Positions 22,231 to 29,350 are shown, numbered from the stretch's first letter. The stretch: 32,874 bases of DNA from a virus (IMGVR_UViG_3300044825_002439:1-32874); one strand, 5' to 3'. Numbers and translations are program-made. Notes: a model not told the origin generated them from the sequence alone.

Positions 22231-23031
22231 TCACGACCGGGCCTCTCCGAGTTCGGCACGTTGCCGAGCCCGCATGCGGACGCGCGCGGCTCTGGCGCAG
22301 ATGCGACACTCGCGGCACTTCCCTTGACGGACCATGCGCGTGTTCTCCGGGGTGAATTCGTGGCCGTGGATGCAATGCGTCTTGCGGCTATTGATGGTCG
22401 TGGAGGGGCGCAGGACGGCCGGGGCGGTAAGCCGCATGTGTGCAGGATTGCAGCAATGGCTGGTGCCGCACGCGAGTTCGATCTGGCGACCGCCGAGGAT
22501 CGGGTAGCACTCCAACTCGAACAGCATGCGGCGTACCTTGTCTAGCCGGTTCGCCTCCCAGACCGGGCCGTGTTGCGTCGGCAGGTCCCCGCGCCACCGC
22601 CAGCAACCGTTGGCGGCCTTGTCCATCTGGTCGTCCAGCTTGGCGTAACGCGCGCTGGTGCGGAGGCTCTTGCATTTGCGGCAGGTTCGCTCGCCCGTCT
22701 CCGGATGGGCATAGGTGTTGGCCTCGTCCAACGGATGCCCGCGATCGCAGTGCGTCTTGATGGCGTTGAGGGCGGGCGGACTGATGCCGCGAAGGGTGTT
22801 CTCCGCGCTCGTCACCGCCTCCAGGTGGTCTGGGTTGCAGCAACCCGGATTGCGGCACAGATGGTCAATGACCAATCCCGGTGGAATCGGCCCTTTGGCA
22901 GCCTCGTAGGTCACGCGGTGGACGCCGACGCCACCGCTGGTACGGCCGTAGCCCTTGGCGTGTGTGCCGAGCCACTTCCAGCAGCCATCGCTCTTGACGA
23001 TGCGGCTGAGGATTTCCGGAGGTAGGTTCAC
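22231..23031 (-). CDS. Double HNH protein with two Cys/His zinc modules
   Basis: Product of 266 residues, GTG start overlapping the previous TGA. Two related units follow each other. Unit 1 (about 7-120): GCWKWLG, VHRVTYEAAKGPIPPGLVID, HLCRNPGCCNPDHL, then KTHCDRGHPL and CRKC. Unit 2 (about 143-245): GCWRWRG, ELACGTSHCCNPAHM, then KTHCIHGHEF and CRECRIC. Unit 1 keeps the VIDH catalytic motif; unit 2 has lost it (QIELACG). It likely binds DNA through both halves and cuts with one. A homing or packaging-related nuclease is possible. Confidence 0.85.
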   Translation of the reverse strand: MNLPPEILSRIVKSDGCWKWLGTHAKGYGRTSGGVGVHRVTYEAAKGPIPPGLVIDHLCRNPGCCNPDHLEAVTSAENTLRGISPPALNAIKTHCDRGHPLDEANTYAHPETGERTCRKCKSLRTSARYAKLDDQMDKAANGCWRWRGDLPTQHGPVWEANRLDKVRRMLFELECYPILGGRQIELACGTSHCCNPAHMRLTAPAVLRPSTTINSRKTHCIHGHEFTPENTRMVRQGKCRECRICARAARVRMRARQRAELGEARS

Positions 23032-23615
23032 GCCCCCTCCCTCGAGAGTTCGGCAAGGGCGGCGTCGATCTCTTCGAGCATGACAGCGCAGCAAGAGGTG
23101 GAAACTTGCTGCTCCCGCCACTTCCGCAGCGCCGCCACCACCTTAGACGGTTGCGCGGGCGGGGCCGTGGACGTGACGCCGCGCGAAATGGGAACCGTGC
23201 CACCAGCCCGAGTGAGCGCGGCAGGGTCGGCATCGGTGGCGCGCCACAACAGCGCATCCCCCGCTGGCGTCTGTGCGCTCACTGGGACGGCGAGGGCGCG
23301 TTTGCGGCAGAAGCACCATTCGCACTCTTCGCCGAAGCGGGTCGTGCCGCTGTTGTCGCAGGACGGGCACTTGGCGGCTTCCAAGAGGCGACGAATGTAA
23401 TCGCCGTCACCCCTCTCGTCCGTGGGTGCGCGAACAGGGGCGCGGCGGCGTGCGTCGTGCCACGCTATCCATGCATATTGGGTGGCGCGGCTGACGTAGC
23501 AATCGCGGTCGCGGTGGTGCCGTTGGAGGGCGCCTACCTCGAATCCGCGCTCGTCCCACCACGTCTCGAACTCCTCCTGCAATTGCGTGTCGCTCAACCT
23601 CGCGGCTTCACTCAT
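23028..23615 (-). CDS. Unknown zinc-ribbon early protein, FETWW family
   Basis: Product of 195 residues starting MSEAARLSDTQLQEEFETWW. The N-terminal part shares the FExWW/W-x-A-W pattern with the gene at 21607-22113. A four-cysteine zinc ribbon is at about residues 83-101 (CPSCDNSGTTRFGEECEWC). The C-terminal helix contains a Cys-Cys pair (STSCCAVMLEEIDAALAEL). The ATG overlaps the stop of the upstream gene. Confidence 0.75.
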   Translation of the reverse strand: MSEAARLSDTQLQEEFETWWDERGFEVGALQRHHRDRDCYVSRATQYAWIAWHDARRRAPVRAPTDERGDGDYIRRLLEAAKCPSCDNSGTTRFGEECEWCFCRKRALAVPVSAQTPAGDALLWRATDADPAALTRAGGTVPISRGVTSTAPPAQPSKVVAALRKWREQQVSTSCCAVMLEEIDAALAELSREGA

Positions 23616-23839
23616 GGGCGCTCCCCGATAGCGGCGACTACGTACTCGGCTCCACGACACACGTGCGTCATCGCGGCGCGTTGCTCGTCGGTAATCGAGG
23701 AATGGCGCTCGCGGCGCATCAGAATCCCGAACGCATCAATGCGCTCTGGCGGCGGCCAACTCAATCCGAGCGCCGCACACGGTTGCCGCACCGTGCCGTG
23801 GTCGAAGCGCAGCACCACGAAGTCATCGTCGTATGTCAT
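23612..23839 (-). CDS. Small unknown early protein
   Basis: Product of 75 residues starting MTYDDDFVVLRFDHGTVRQP. The ATG shares one base with the upstream stop (TGATG); a GTG one codon earlier is an alternative start. C-terminal part HSSITDEQRAAMTHVCRGAE is helical. No motif recognised. Confidence 0.7.
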   Translation of the reverse strand: MTYDDDFVVLRFDHGTVRQPCAALGLSWPPPERIDAFGILMRRERHSSITDEQRAAMTHVCRGAEYVVAAIGERP

Positions 23840-24150
23840 CACTTCTCCCCGATAGCGGTGTGCGAAGCAATGGCAGCATCCACGGCCGCGTCAAGGTCGT
23901 TCAGCGCGCCACGCTCCATCAGCCACGTTGTGTCGAACACGTCGCGCGGGGACAGCAGCCCGTCACGAACGAACCGATACCTCTCCGCATCTCTCGCCCC
24001 TGCTTCGGCGGCGGCGATGAGCGTGCGAAGGTCGGCCGCCAACTCGCGGTCGCTGTCTGTGCCGGCGCTACTCATGCGGGCAAGCACCGCCAACGTCTTG
24101 CGTACACGTTCCACCGCCGCCTGCAGCTCGGCTCGCTCTACTGCGGTCAT
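23839..24150 (-). CDS. Unknown early protein (ERYRFV family-like)
   Basis: Product of 103 residues from ATG 24150, overlapping the DUF551 stop. A helical N-terminus (MTAVERAELQAAVERVRKTL) is followed by DAERYRFVRDGLLSPRDVFD and a final helix DLDAAVDAAIASHTAIGEK. The RYRF-VRD and DxAxDxAI pattern is common in phage genomes and recurs in the gene at 15653-15922. Function unknown. Confidence 0.75.
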   Translation of the reverse strand: MTAVERAELQAAVERVRKTLAVLARMSSAGTDSDRELAADLRTLIAAAEAGARDAERYRFVRDGLLSPRDVFDTTWLMERGALNDLDAAVDAAIASHTAIGEK

Positions 24151-24347
24151 GGGGCCTCCGGAAGTCGCATCCAGTGCGTAGGTTCGGCGTCGAACGTGTC
24201 CATGCCATCGTTCGCGCGCTGCCACTCGATGCCGTTGGGGCCGAAGAGCATGTGGCCGATGTCAAACGGAACGTGCTCGCCCCAGTACAGCAGAACATCT
24301 TCGTCCTCGGGCGGCATCTGCGACTCGACGCTGACCCAGTCGCTCAT
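24147..24347 (-). CDS. DUF551-like protein
   Basis: Product of 66 residues. SDWVSVESQMPPEDEDVLLY, then W, and the ending EPTHWMRLPEAP give the W-x-P-V-L-x(n)-THWMPLPxxP outline of DUF551 phage proteins. Their role is unknown. Both ends overlap neighbouring genes by 4 nt. Confidence 0.82.
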   Translation of the reverse strand: MSDWVSVESQMPPEDEDVLLYWGEHVPFDIGHMLFGPNGIEWQRANDGMDTFDAEPTHWMRLPEAP

Positions 24348-24589
24348 GCGGCGGCCTGCTTCTTCTTCAAGCGCGCGATCTGCTCTTCAAGGCGCTCGAT
24401 CTTCATCGTCAGCGGGTCTTGCTCGTCGTTCAGACGGATGATGTGCCGGTGCTGTTCCTCGATCTTCGCCTCAAGCTTCTCCACGTCGGCAAGCCATTTC
24501 CGGCGAGTGGCGTCGAGCGCGAGCCAGATCCGCTCCCTATCTTCGCGGAGCCAACGCTCCATGTGAGTCTCTTTGACCTCTTCGCTCAT
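24344..24589 (-). CDS. Coiled-coil early protein
   Basis: Product of 81 residues starting MSEEVKETHMERWLREDRER at ATG 24589, with AGGAG 6 nt upstream; an ATG two codons earlier has no usable spacing. Nearly the whole chain is a charged helix with heptad spacing (LADVEKLEAKIEEQHRHIIR, MKIERLEEQIARLKKKQ). It probably forms a dimer or binds another helical protein. The ribosome site overlaps the nicotinamidase stop. Confidence 0.75.
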   Translation of the reverse strand: MSEEVKETHMERWLREDRERIWLALDATRRKWLADVEKLEAKIEEQHRHIIRLNDEQDPLTMKIERLEEQIARLKKKQAAA

Positions 24590-24598
24590 CCCCATCTC

Positions 24599-24616
24599 CT
24601 ATTGAACAGACGGCAA
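24599..24616 (-). repeat. 18-bp perfect direct repeat, left border of the nicotinamidase/radical SAM pair
   Basis: CTATTGAACAGACGGCAA, identical to 26053-26070. Here it encodes the last residues LPSVQ and the stop of the nicotinamidase. Confidence 0.9.
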
Positions 24617-25096
24617 TACCGAGCGGCACAGATGTTCCAGCACCGTCACGCGGTAGCCGAGTTGTCGCGCCGCCTCCGCCGTGGCTTCTACGCAGAAGTC
24701 GCGCGCGAGCCCGCACACCTCTATCTCGGTCACGTGCCTCGACCGCAGATACCGGTGGAGATCGGGGTTGTCGAAGCCGGAGTATTCCTCGCGAGCGGCG
24801 TCGCGGCCCTTGTCGAAGCACGGCCAGCCGAGAAGTTGCGCCATCGCGTTAATGCCGGGTTGCAGCTCGAATCCGCGCGTTTCCTGAACGCAATGCGCTG
24901 GCCACGGACCGCCTTGCTCGGCAAAGCTCTTGTGGTCGGCCGGGTGCGCGTCGGCGGTGAAGGCGACCACCTCGCGGGCCTCTCCAGCCTCGCGCAGCCG
25001 ATCCTGAATCGGCCCCACAATCTCTTGCGCGCCCTTGACCGCGAGCGACCCTGTGATGAAGTCGTTCTGCATGTCCACCACGATCAGCGCCTTCAT
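24599..25096 (-). CDS. pncA: Nicotinamidase (PncA-type isochorismatase fold), C-terminally shortened
   Basis: Product of 165 residues. The catalytic triad is complete: Asp8 (VVDMQNDF), Lys96 (CFDKGRD) and Cys135 (ARDFCVEA). The metal ligands are Asp49, His51, His55 and His68 (FTADAHPADHKSF, WPAHCVQ), with numbering close to the mycobacterial enzyme. It turns nicotinamide into nicotinate, feeding NAD synthesis. The chain stops at LCRSVLPSVQ, about 20-25 residues before the family's usual end, and the stop lies in an 18-bp repeat that bounds the cassette. The start overlaps the radical SAM stop. A role in restoring NAD after NADase-type defence is possible but inferred. Confidence 0.9.
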   Translation of the reverse strand: MKALIVVDMQNDFITGSLAVKGAQEIVGPIQDRLREAGEAREVVAFTADAHPADHKSFAEQGGPWPAHCVQETRGFELQPGINAMAQLLGWPCFDKGRDAAREEYSGFDNPDLHRYLRSRHVTEIEVCGLARDFCVEATAEAARQLGYRVTVLEHLCRSVLPSVQ

Positions 25097-26040
25097 GACG
25101 CAAGCGCCACAATCGGCACATGGACCTTGGCCTTGCCGCGACCGATGCTGGGCTTCGCGTGCTCCGGATGCTCGCGCATCCACTCCTGCACGAACCACAG
25201 TTGCCCGCAGCCGCCGCCAATCGTGTCCTGTCCCGCGGGATCGAACATGCGCGTGTCGTAGCCGCGCTCGACCAGCTTAGACGCGAAGTCAGAGGCGAGG
25301 TTGCGCTGGTGCTCGTTGGTGGACGGCAGCCATTCCTGCTGCTCGCAGATCACGCTGACGGTGGCGCACCAGTACCGAGGATCGAACAGCGCCAGGATGC
25401 GGTCGGCGTCTTCCGGCGACGAATTGCGGTCGTGCGCGCAGTAGTTGAAGAACGGCTTGCGGCCCGTCGCGGCACGCCAGCGCAGACCTTGCTCCGCGAT
25501 CTCCTGCAGGTTCAGCTTCGCCTTGAACGGGATAAGGGCATCGCGGGCGGCGTCGGTCGATTCGTGGACCGAGAATTGCAGGCCAACCGTGGGCACCTCC
25601 ACGCTCACCTCGATGACCGATTGGTAGTCGACGCGCGGGCCACTGGTGCTGATGAGCAGCGCAGCCTTCGGATACAGCCGGTGCAGCTCGCGGATGGCCG
25701 GACCAAGCGCTCTCATGGTGAGCATCGGCTCGCCCATGCTCATGAACATGATCTGCAGCCGCCCCATCGTGGCCGGATCGACTCCGGTATCGTCGACGCA
25801 CCGCACCGCCTGCGCCACGATCTCGTCGGCCGCCAGACTGCGCACGAAGTAGTCGCCGCTGCCGCAGAACCGGCAACCGATCGGACACCCGGACTGCGTG
25901 GAGCAGCAAATCACCGTGCGCGTCTGGAAGTCGGGGTACTTGTACAACACCGACTCCACCACACAGCCCGGCTTCTCGAAGATGTACTTCGACACGTTCG
26001 ACTTCTCGTCAGCAATCACCCGAACAGAATCCCAGGTCAT
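25093..26040 (-). CDS. RlmN/Cfr-like radical SAM methyltransferase, compact form
   Basis: Product of 315 residues from ATG 26040 with GAGGGGG 6 nt upstream. The [4Fe-4S] motif is Cys52, Cys56, Cys59 (GCPIGCRFCGSG). The blocks MFMSMGEPML (about 98-107), LLISTSG, and FSVHESTDAARDALIPF follow RlmN. Cys278 in DTIGGGCGQLWF matches the cysteine that is methylated and attacks the adenine in RlmN/Cfr. The N-terminal RNA-recognition domain of about 90 residues is missing and a short basic C-terminal tail is added. Expected chemistry is C2 or C8 methylation of an adenine in rRNA, tRNA or another nucleic acid. The target here is unknown. Confidence 0.88.
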   Translation of the reverse strand: MTWDSVRVIADEKSNVSKYIFEKPGCVVESVLYKYPDFQTRTVICCSTQSGCPIGCRFCGSGDYFVRSLAADEIVAQAVRCVDDTGVDPATMGRLQIMFMSMGEPMLTMRALGPAIRELHRLYPKAALLISTSGPRVDYQSVIEVSVEVPTVGLQFSVHESTDAARDALIPFKAKLNLQEIAEQGLRWRAATGRKPFFNYCAHDRNSSPEDADRILALFDPRYWCATVSVICEQQEWLPSTNEHQRNLASDFASKLVERGYDTRMFDPAGQDTIGGGCGQLWFVQEWMREHPEHAKPSIGRGKAKVHVPIVALAS

Positions 26041-26152
26041 GATCAACCCCCTCTATTGAACAGACGGCAACAACCCCACTACCCACCTCACCAAAAGCTA
26101 CGAACAGAAGACCTCCTAACACCGCAGCAACGAAGAGCAAGAGTGGCTTCAT
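26009..26152 (-). CDS. 47-residue membrane peptide overlapping the radical SAM gene
   Basis: ATG 26152 overlaps the DUF1364 stop (ATGA). Sequence MKPLLLFVAAVLGGLLFVAF, a hydrophobic segment, then GEVGSGVVAVCSIEGVDHDL and a cysteine-containing end. The C-terminal third runs through the 18-bp repeat and 32 nt into the radical SAM gene. The original C-terminus was therefore probably replaced when the cassette arrived. It may be a small signal-peptide-like or membrane protein. Confidence 0.6.
   Translation of the reverse strand: MKPLLLFVAAVLGGLLFVAFGEVGSGVVAVCSIEGVDHDLGFCSGDC
26053..26070 (-). repeat. 18-bp perfect direct repeat, right border of the nicotinamidase/radical SAM pair
   Basis: Identical to 24599-24616. 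It lies just upstream of the radical SAM ribosome site, inside the 47-residue membrane peptide frame. In another frame it again reads LPSVQ-stop. Confidence 0.9.
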
Positions 26153-26442
26153 AGGCGCAGCTCCCCGGCCGCGAGCTTCTCGGCCACGCGCACCATGGTC
26201 CGCGGGTACCACTCGCGGAACAGGTCGATGCAGCGGTTGCGGTCCTTCCGCCCCGCGTCGTAGGCGTGGTGGCAGTTTGCGCAGAGGTAATTGCCGAGCA
26301 GGTCGTGACTCTTGATGCTCGCGCCCTTGCCGTGCATCGACTCGTTGCTGTGCGCCCAGACGACCGTGCCGTCACAGGCCCCGCAGTTGACGCAGGACTC
26401 GCCGTTGGCGGACTGCCGGAGAGCCTCGGAGCGATGGTTCAT
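26149..26442 (-). CDS. DUF1364 HNH-like phage protein
   Basis: Product of 97 residues from ATG 26442. The family outline is clear: CVNCGACDGTVVWAHSNE, GKGASIKSHDLLGNYLCANC and HHAYDAGRKDR, a zinc-binding treble-clef/HNH arrangement with C-x2-C and C-x2-CH. DUF1364 proteins occur in lambdoid phages near recombination genes and are thought to bind or cut branched or other DNA. Here it lies four genes downstream of the annealase. Start and stop overlap neighbours. Confidence 0.85.
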   Translation of the reverse strand: MNHRSEALRQSANGESCVNCGACDGTVVWAHSNESMHGKGASIKSHDLLGNYLCANCHHAYDAGRKDRNRCIDLFREWYPRTMVRVAEKLAAGELRL

Positions 26443-26666
26443 GCCGCGTCCCTGTACTTGATCGCCGCCTGCACGCGAGACTCCGCGCCGATGCGCTGGA
26501 ACAGGTCCGCCAGGTGCACCTTGACCGTCCCGACCGAGGCGCCCATGGCGCGCGCGATCTGCTTGTTCGTCATGCCGGTGGCGACCAGCGCCCACGCCTC
26601 GCGCTGGCGGCGGGTGATCGGCAGCGTGCGCGGGTCGCGCGGAGTGCGGGGGATGCGCGTGGTCAT
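26439..26666 (-). CDS. Free-standing LuxR/GerE-type HTH protein
   Basis: Product of 75 residues. Almost the entire protein is the GerE-type four-helix DNA-binding domain: ITRRQREAWALVATGMTNKQ, IARAMGASVGTVKVHLADLF and QRIGAESRVQAAIK. There is no receiver or autoinducer domain, so it would bind DNA constitutively or compete with host LuxR/NarL-type regulators. It is encoded between the exonuclease and DUF1364 genes and overlaps both. Confidence 0.88.
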   Translation of the reverse strand: MTTRIPRTPRDPRTLPITRRQREAWALVATGMTNKQIARAMGASVGTVKVHLADLFQRIGAESRVQAAIKYRDAA

Positions 26667-27271
26667 GCCGCGGCCGTCGTGAACTGCTCGAAGAGTGCGT
26701 CCACTTCGGCGAGGAAGGCCCGTGCCGCCGCTTCGATGTTGGCGATGGCCTCCTCGTCCCGCTCCAGGCGGCGGATGAACGTCTTGCCGCTCTCCGGGGA
26801 GTAGGCGCAGAAGTCCACCCACTGCCGGCCGGTGATGGCAAGCTGGGTATTGAGCTGCGGGAGATGGTCCTCGGGGATGACACCGCCGAGGGTCCAGGTA
26901 ACGAACGTCGCGATCTGCGGTACCTTGAACTCGGCCAGCCCATCGGGGCCGACGAAGGCGTCTGGCGTGCCGCCGAAGAAGTCGATGCGCGGATGGATGA
27001 TGAGGCGGGCGGGGCCGCAGAGGGTCCCGGTGGTGGCCTCGTATGCCTTCCGGGCGTTCGGCTCCTCGTCCAAGCCCCGTTGCATGGCCGGCGTGACGTA
27101 GTGGTCCACGGCGCGGCCGTAGGCGCGCTCCGCCACGAGCTCGATCTTGTACTTGCGGCGGGCCTCGGATTCCTTGCCGCTCTTGAGGTAGTCGAGGGCG
27201 TCTTTCATCCTGCTTGCCGTGAGCAGGCCCTGGCGCTCGACCGTCCAGCCGGGAGAGGATTGGAGCGTCAT
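26663..27271 (-). CDS. YqaJ-type (lambda Exo-like) recombination exonuclease
   Basis: Product of 202 residues from ATG 27271. Catalytic PD-(D/E)XK residues: Asp104 in GTPDAFV, Glu114 and Lys116 in LAEFKVP. A supporting helix follows (LPQLNTQLAITGRQWVDFCAYSP). The enzyme degrades the 5' strand of double-stranded DNA ends and hands the 3' tail to an annealing protein. Its start overlaps the stop of the ERF annealase gene, the usual two-component phage recombination pair. Confidence 0.92.
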   Translation of the reverse strand: MTLQSSPGWTVERQGLLTASRMKDALDYLKSGKESEARRKYKIELVAERAYGRAVDHYVTPAMQRGLDEEPNARKAYEATTGTLCGPARLIIHPRIDFFGGTPDAFVGPDGLAEFKVPQIATFVTWTLGGVIPEDHLPQLNTQLAITGRQWVDFCAYSPESGKTFIRRLERDEEAIANIEAAARAFLAEVDALFEQFTTAAA

Positions 27272-27879
27272 GCCGGCACCTTCGTCGGCGTGCCGTCGGC
27301 CTTCGCTGCCGCTTCCTTGAGCGAATCCAGGTGGTCTGCAAGCTCGACGCGCAGAGACCTGCCGGCGCTCTTCCACGCCTCTTCGAGTGGCTTGGTGCCT
27401 TCGAGGGCTTTGGCCCGCAGGCTTTCCAGCACCGTCACGGCATCGGCCGACAGCGGCGGCGGGTCGGGCGTGATTCGACCCTCTTCGTTCTCCCCCGTCT
27501 CGAGCATGAGCAGCTTGAGAACGGCGTACTTGGTGGCGTAGGAGATCGCCTTGCCGGGGGCCTTGTCGCCGTAGTCGTCGGCGTGCGCGTCGAGCCGGAT
27601 GGTGATCTTGTCGGCCGGCTCGTCCATGTTGATGAAGTCCACCTCGAAGGTGCCTTCGTACCGCATGGCGGGATTGCCGCTCTTCGACTTGCGGCCGGTG
27701 TCGAGCATCACGCCGGAGACGACGCGAGGCGAGATGACGATGCCCGCCTCTACGAAATGCGGGCGCACCACGGCGGTGACCATGTCGTGGGTCACGGCCA
27801 TGTAGTTCTCGACCTGCTTGTCCTTCCGGACGTAAGCCACGGCCTGCATGACCTTGTGAACGCGCTGGTAGATGTTCAT
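27268..27879 (-). CDS. erf: ERF-family single-strand annealing protein
   Basis: Product of 203 residues from ATG 27879, where GGAGG gives a strong ribosome site. A GTG at 27936 would add 19 residues but has no such site. MNIYQRVHKVMQAVAYVRKD and the block GKAISYATKYAVLKLLMLET are typical of ERF proteins (P22 Erf type). They form rings on single-stranded DNA and promote annealing during phage recombination and genome circularisation. It works with the exonuclease encoded directly downstream. Confidence 0.9.
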   Translation of the reverse strand: MNIYQRVHKVMQAVAYVRKDKQVENYMAVTHDMVTAVVRPHFVEAGIVISPRVVSGVMLDTGRKSKSGNPAMRYEGTFEVDFINMDEPADKITIRLDAHADDYGDKAPGKAISYATKYAVLKLLMLETGENEEGRITPDPPPLSADAVTVLESLRAKALEGTKPLEEAWKSAGRSLRVELADHLDSLKEAAAKADGTPTKVPA

Positions 27880-27928
27880 GCCTTCCTCCAATTCGTCGGC
27901 CGCGTCGGTGAGGCGGCCGTGTTCGTGA

Positions 27929-28108
27929 CTAGCCACGCAGCGCCGCCTCTCGGGCTTCTGCGGCGCGGTCTCGGTATAGCTGGCCCACCGACCTCGAAGC
28001 CGTGTTCGGGTGCCGTCCGTGGGCGATCTGCGTGCGCTTGTCGATGGCCTTGTAGAGCTTGCGCAAGGAGGCAGCGCACATCGCTTCGATGGTGGGCGAG
28101 AGGGTCAC
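27929..28108 (-). CDS. Small unknown early protein
   Basis: Product of 59 residues, GTG start overlapping the previous TGA (GTGA). Sequence MTLSPTIEAMCAASLRKLYK, basic helix, then RTQIAHGRHPNTASRSVGQLYRDRAAEAREAALRG. The basic character may suit nucleic acid binding. No family. Confidence 0.65.
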   Translation of the reverse strand: MTLSPTIEAMCAASLRKLYKAIDKRTQIAHGRHPNTASRSVGQLYRDRAAEAREAALRG

Positions 28109-28326
28109 GCGGCGCCCGGTAGCGACCGCCACTTCGCCGGCGCGCGGTTGGTGTCGAGCAGCCAAATGGACCCGCTCGGACGTGACTGCATCCAGTGCAC
28201 CGCCGCGAGCCACTTGCGCTGCATTTCGGCGCTGTCGGGGTATGCGATGGCGGCGCGGTCAAGCGTCACCGGGATGAGCGCGGGCGCCTTGGGGGCGACG
28301 GCGCGGAGCTTGCGGGTGGCGGTCAT
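28105..28326 (-). CDS. Small unknown early protein
   Basis: Product of 73 residues (MTATRKLRAVAPKAPALIPV, then MQRKWLAAVHWMQSRPSGSI and WLLDTNRAPAKWRSLPGAA). Basic N-terminus and a tryptophan-rich centre. The pattern W-x-x-A-V-x-W-x-R in a short protein is familiar from phage early operons, but I cannot name it. Both ends overlap neighbours. Confidence 0.7.
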   Translation of the reverse strand: MTATRKLRAVAPKAPALIPVTLDRAAIAYPDSAEMQRKWLAAVHWMQSRPSGSIWLLDTNRAPAKWRSLPGAA

Positions 28327-28658
28327 TTCTTCACCGCCGACAGGATTTCCTTGAGCGCCCAGTACTCGGGGTTAACCAGCGCGGTCACGGCGAAGTAGAC
28401 GTTGGCGCCAGCGATAACGAAGGCGATGATTGCCGCCGCCCCGCAGAACAGCACCAAGCCGTCTTCACCTGAGTCGTTCTTGATCAACCAGCGCGCGGCC
28501 CATGCGGAGAGGATGGACACAACCAGGAAGAACACGGCCCAAAAGCAATCGGCCACGCCTGAAATGGCCGCTTGTTTTACAAGCACGCCCCACAGGTATT
28601 GCGTGGTGGTGCCGAGCTTCGCGGCAAGCGTTTCGAGGAACGGCGTCAGTTCATTCAT
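28323..28658 (-). CDS. Two-pass membrane protein
   Basis: Product of 111 residues from ATG 28658 with GGAG 6 nt upstream. After a soluble helix (MNELTPFLETLAAKLGTTTQ) come hydrophobic segments FWAVFFLVVSILSAWAARWL and GLVLFCGAAAIIAFVIAGAN extending through VYFAVTALV. It belongs to a run of small membrane proteins in this part of the operon. No family recognised. Confidence 0.72.
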   Translation of the reverse strand: MNELTPFLETLAAKLGTTTQYLWGVLVKQAAISGVADCFWAVFFLVVSILSAWAARWLIKNDSGEDGLVLFCGAAAIIAFVIAGANVYFAVTALVNPEYWALKEILSAVKK

Positions 28659-28776
28659 GGAAAACTCCAAGGGCAGCAAGCGTCAGCGCCACCGCGCCAA
28701 TCGCAACGATGGCCGGGAACACGATCTTGTGTCCGATGTCGCCCCACCAGGCGTAGGGGTCGCGGCGGGGCGTCAT
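28651..28776 (-). CDS. 41-residue single-pass membrane protein
   Basis: ATG 28776 overlaps the upstream stop; the gene ends 8 nt into the next gene. Sequence MTPRRDPYAWWGDIGHKIVF followed by a hydrophobic helix PAIVAIGAVALTLAALGVFHE. Positive-inside pattern suggests a cytoplasmic N-terminus. Confidence 0.65.
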   Translation of the reverse strand: MTPRRDPYAWWGDIGHKIVFPAIVAIGAVALTLAALGVFHE

Positions 28777-29054
28777 TTGGCGCGCTCCGAGAGCATGGCG
28801 TCGGCGAAGGCGTATGCGCCGCGCGCAACCTGCCTGTGGTTCTCGTACACGGTCGGCTTGCTGTTCAGCGATTCCTCGGTGGACAACTCCATCTTCCCGA
28901 TAATTGCCGCCATCGCTTGCGCGGCGAAGTAGTCGCGCAGCGTCATGCCGCCCTCGGAGTAAACGCTGGTCAATGCGCCGCCGTGTCCCGCCCATTCGCT
29001 GTACTCGGACCGGACCTCGGGGAAGGCGCTTCCGCCGTTGTCTCGCTCGTTCAT
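28773..29054 (-). CDS. Widespread phage protein with MTLRDYFAAQAM motif
   Basis: Product of 93 residues starting MNERDNGGSAFPEVRSEYSE. The central GGMTLRDYFAAQAMAAIIGK and the ending YAFADAMLSERAK define a small protein seen in very many temperate phages, with no assigned biochemical role. Start and stop overlap neighbouring genes. Confidence 0.82.
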   Translation of the reverse strand: MNERDNGGSAFPEVRSEYSEWAGHGGALTSVYSEGGMTLRDYFAAQAMAAIIGKMELSTEESLNSKPTVYENHRQVARGAYAFADAMLSERAK

Positions 29055-29350
29055 GCCGCCTCCGCTAGGTTCTGGCATCCCCGCGCCACGGCCAGCACAT
29101 CAAGCGCGTGCTGCAGGCCCTGGGCGGGAATCCACGTTTCGCCAATGACGACGTGCCAGTCCGTGTGGTTGCCCATGCGCGTCTCGACGATGCAGTCGCC
29201 TACGTAGTCGGGGTCGCACTTGCGGAACGTCCCGGTACGCTCGTCGATGTTCGCGATGAGGTTGTCGATTACGCGGTGGGCGCGGTTCTCCGCGAGGCAG
29301 TGCGTGACGTCGAGGGCCTCGTAGTAGCGGCCGGGAGGGCGGCGGATCAT
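29051..29350 (-). CDS. Unknown early protein
   Basis: Product of 99 residues from ATG 29350 (MIRRPPGRYYEALDVTHCLA...). Later segments TGTFRKCDPDYVGDCIVETR and HVVIGETWIPAQGLQHALDV look like a small alpha/beta fold. No signature residues that I can place. The ATG overlaps the upstream stop (ATGA). Confidence 0.7.
   Translation of the reverse strand: MIRRPPGRYYEALDVTHCLAENRAHRVIDNLIANIDERTGTFRKCDPDYVGDCIVETRMGNHTDWHVVIGETWIPAQGLQHALDVLAVARGCQNLAEAA

Noticed and set aside
25120-26154. A 344-codon plus-strand open frame opposite the radical SAM gene
   Set aside because: Shadow; low-complexity RAD/LLH-rich product, with all catalytic motifs on the other strand.
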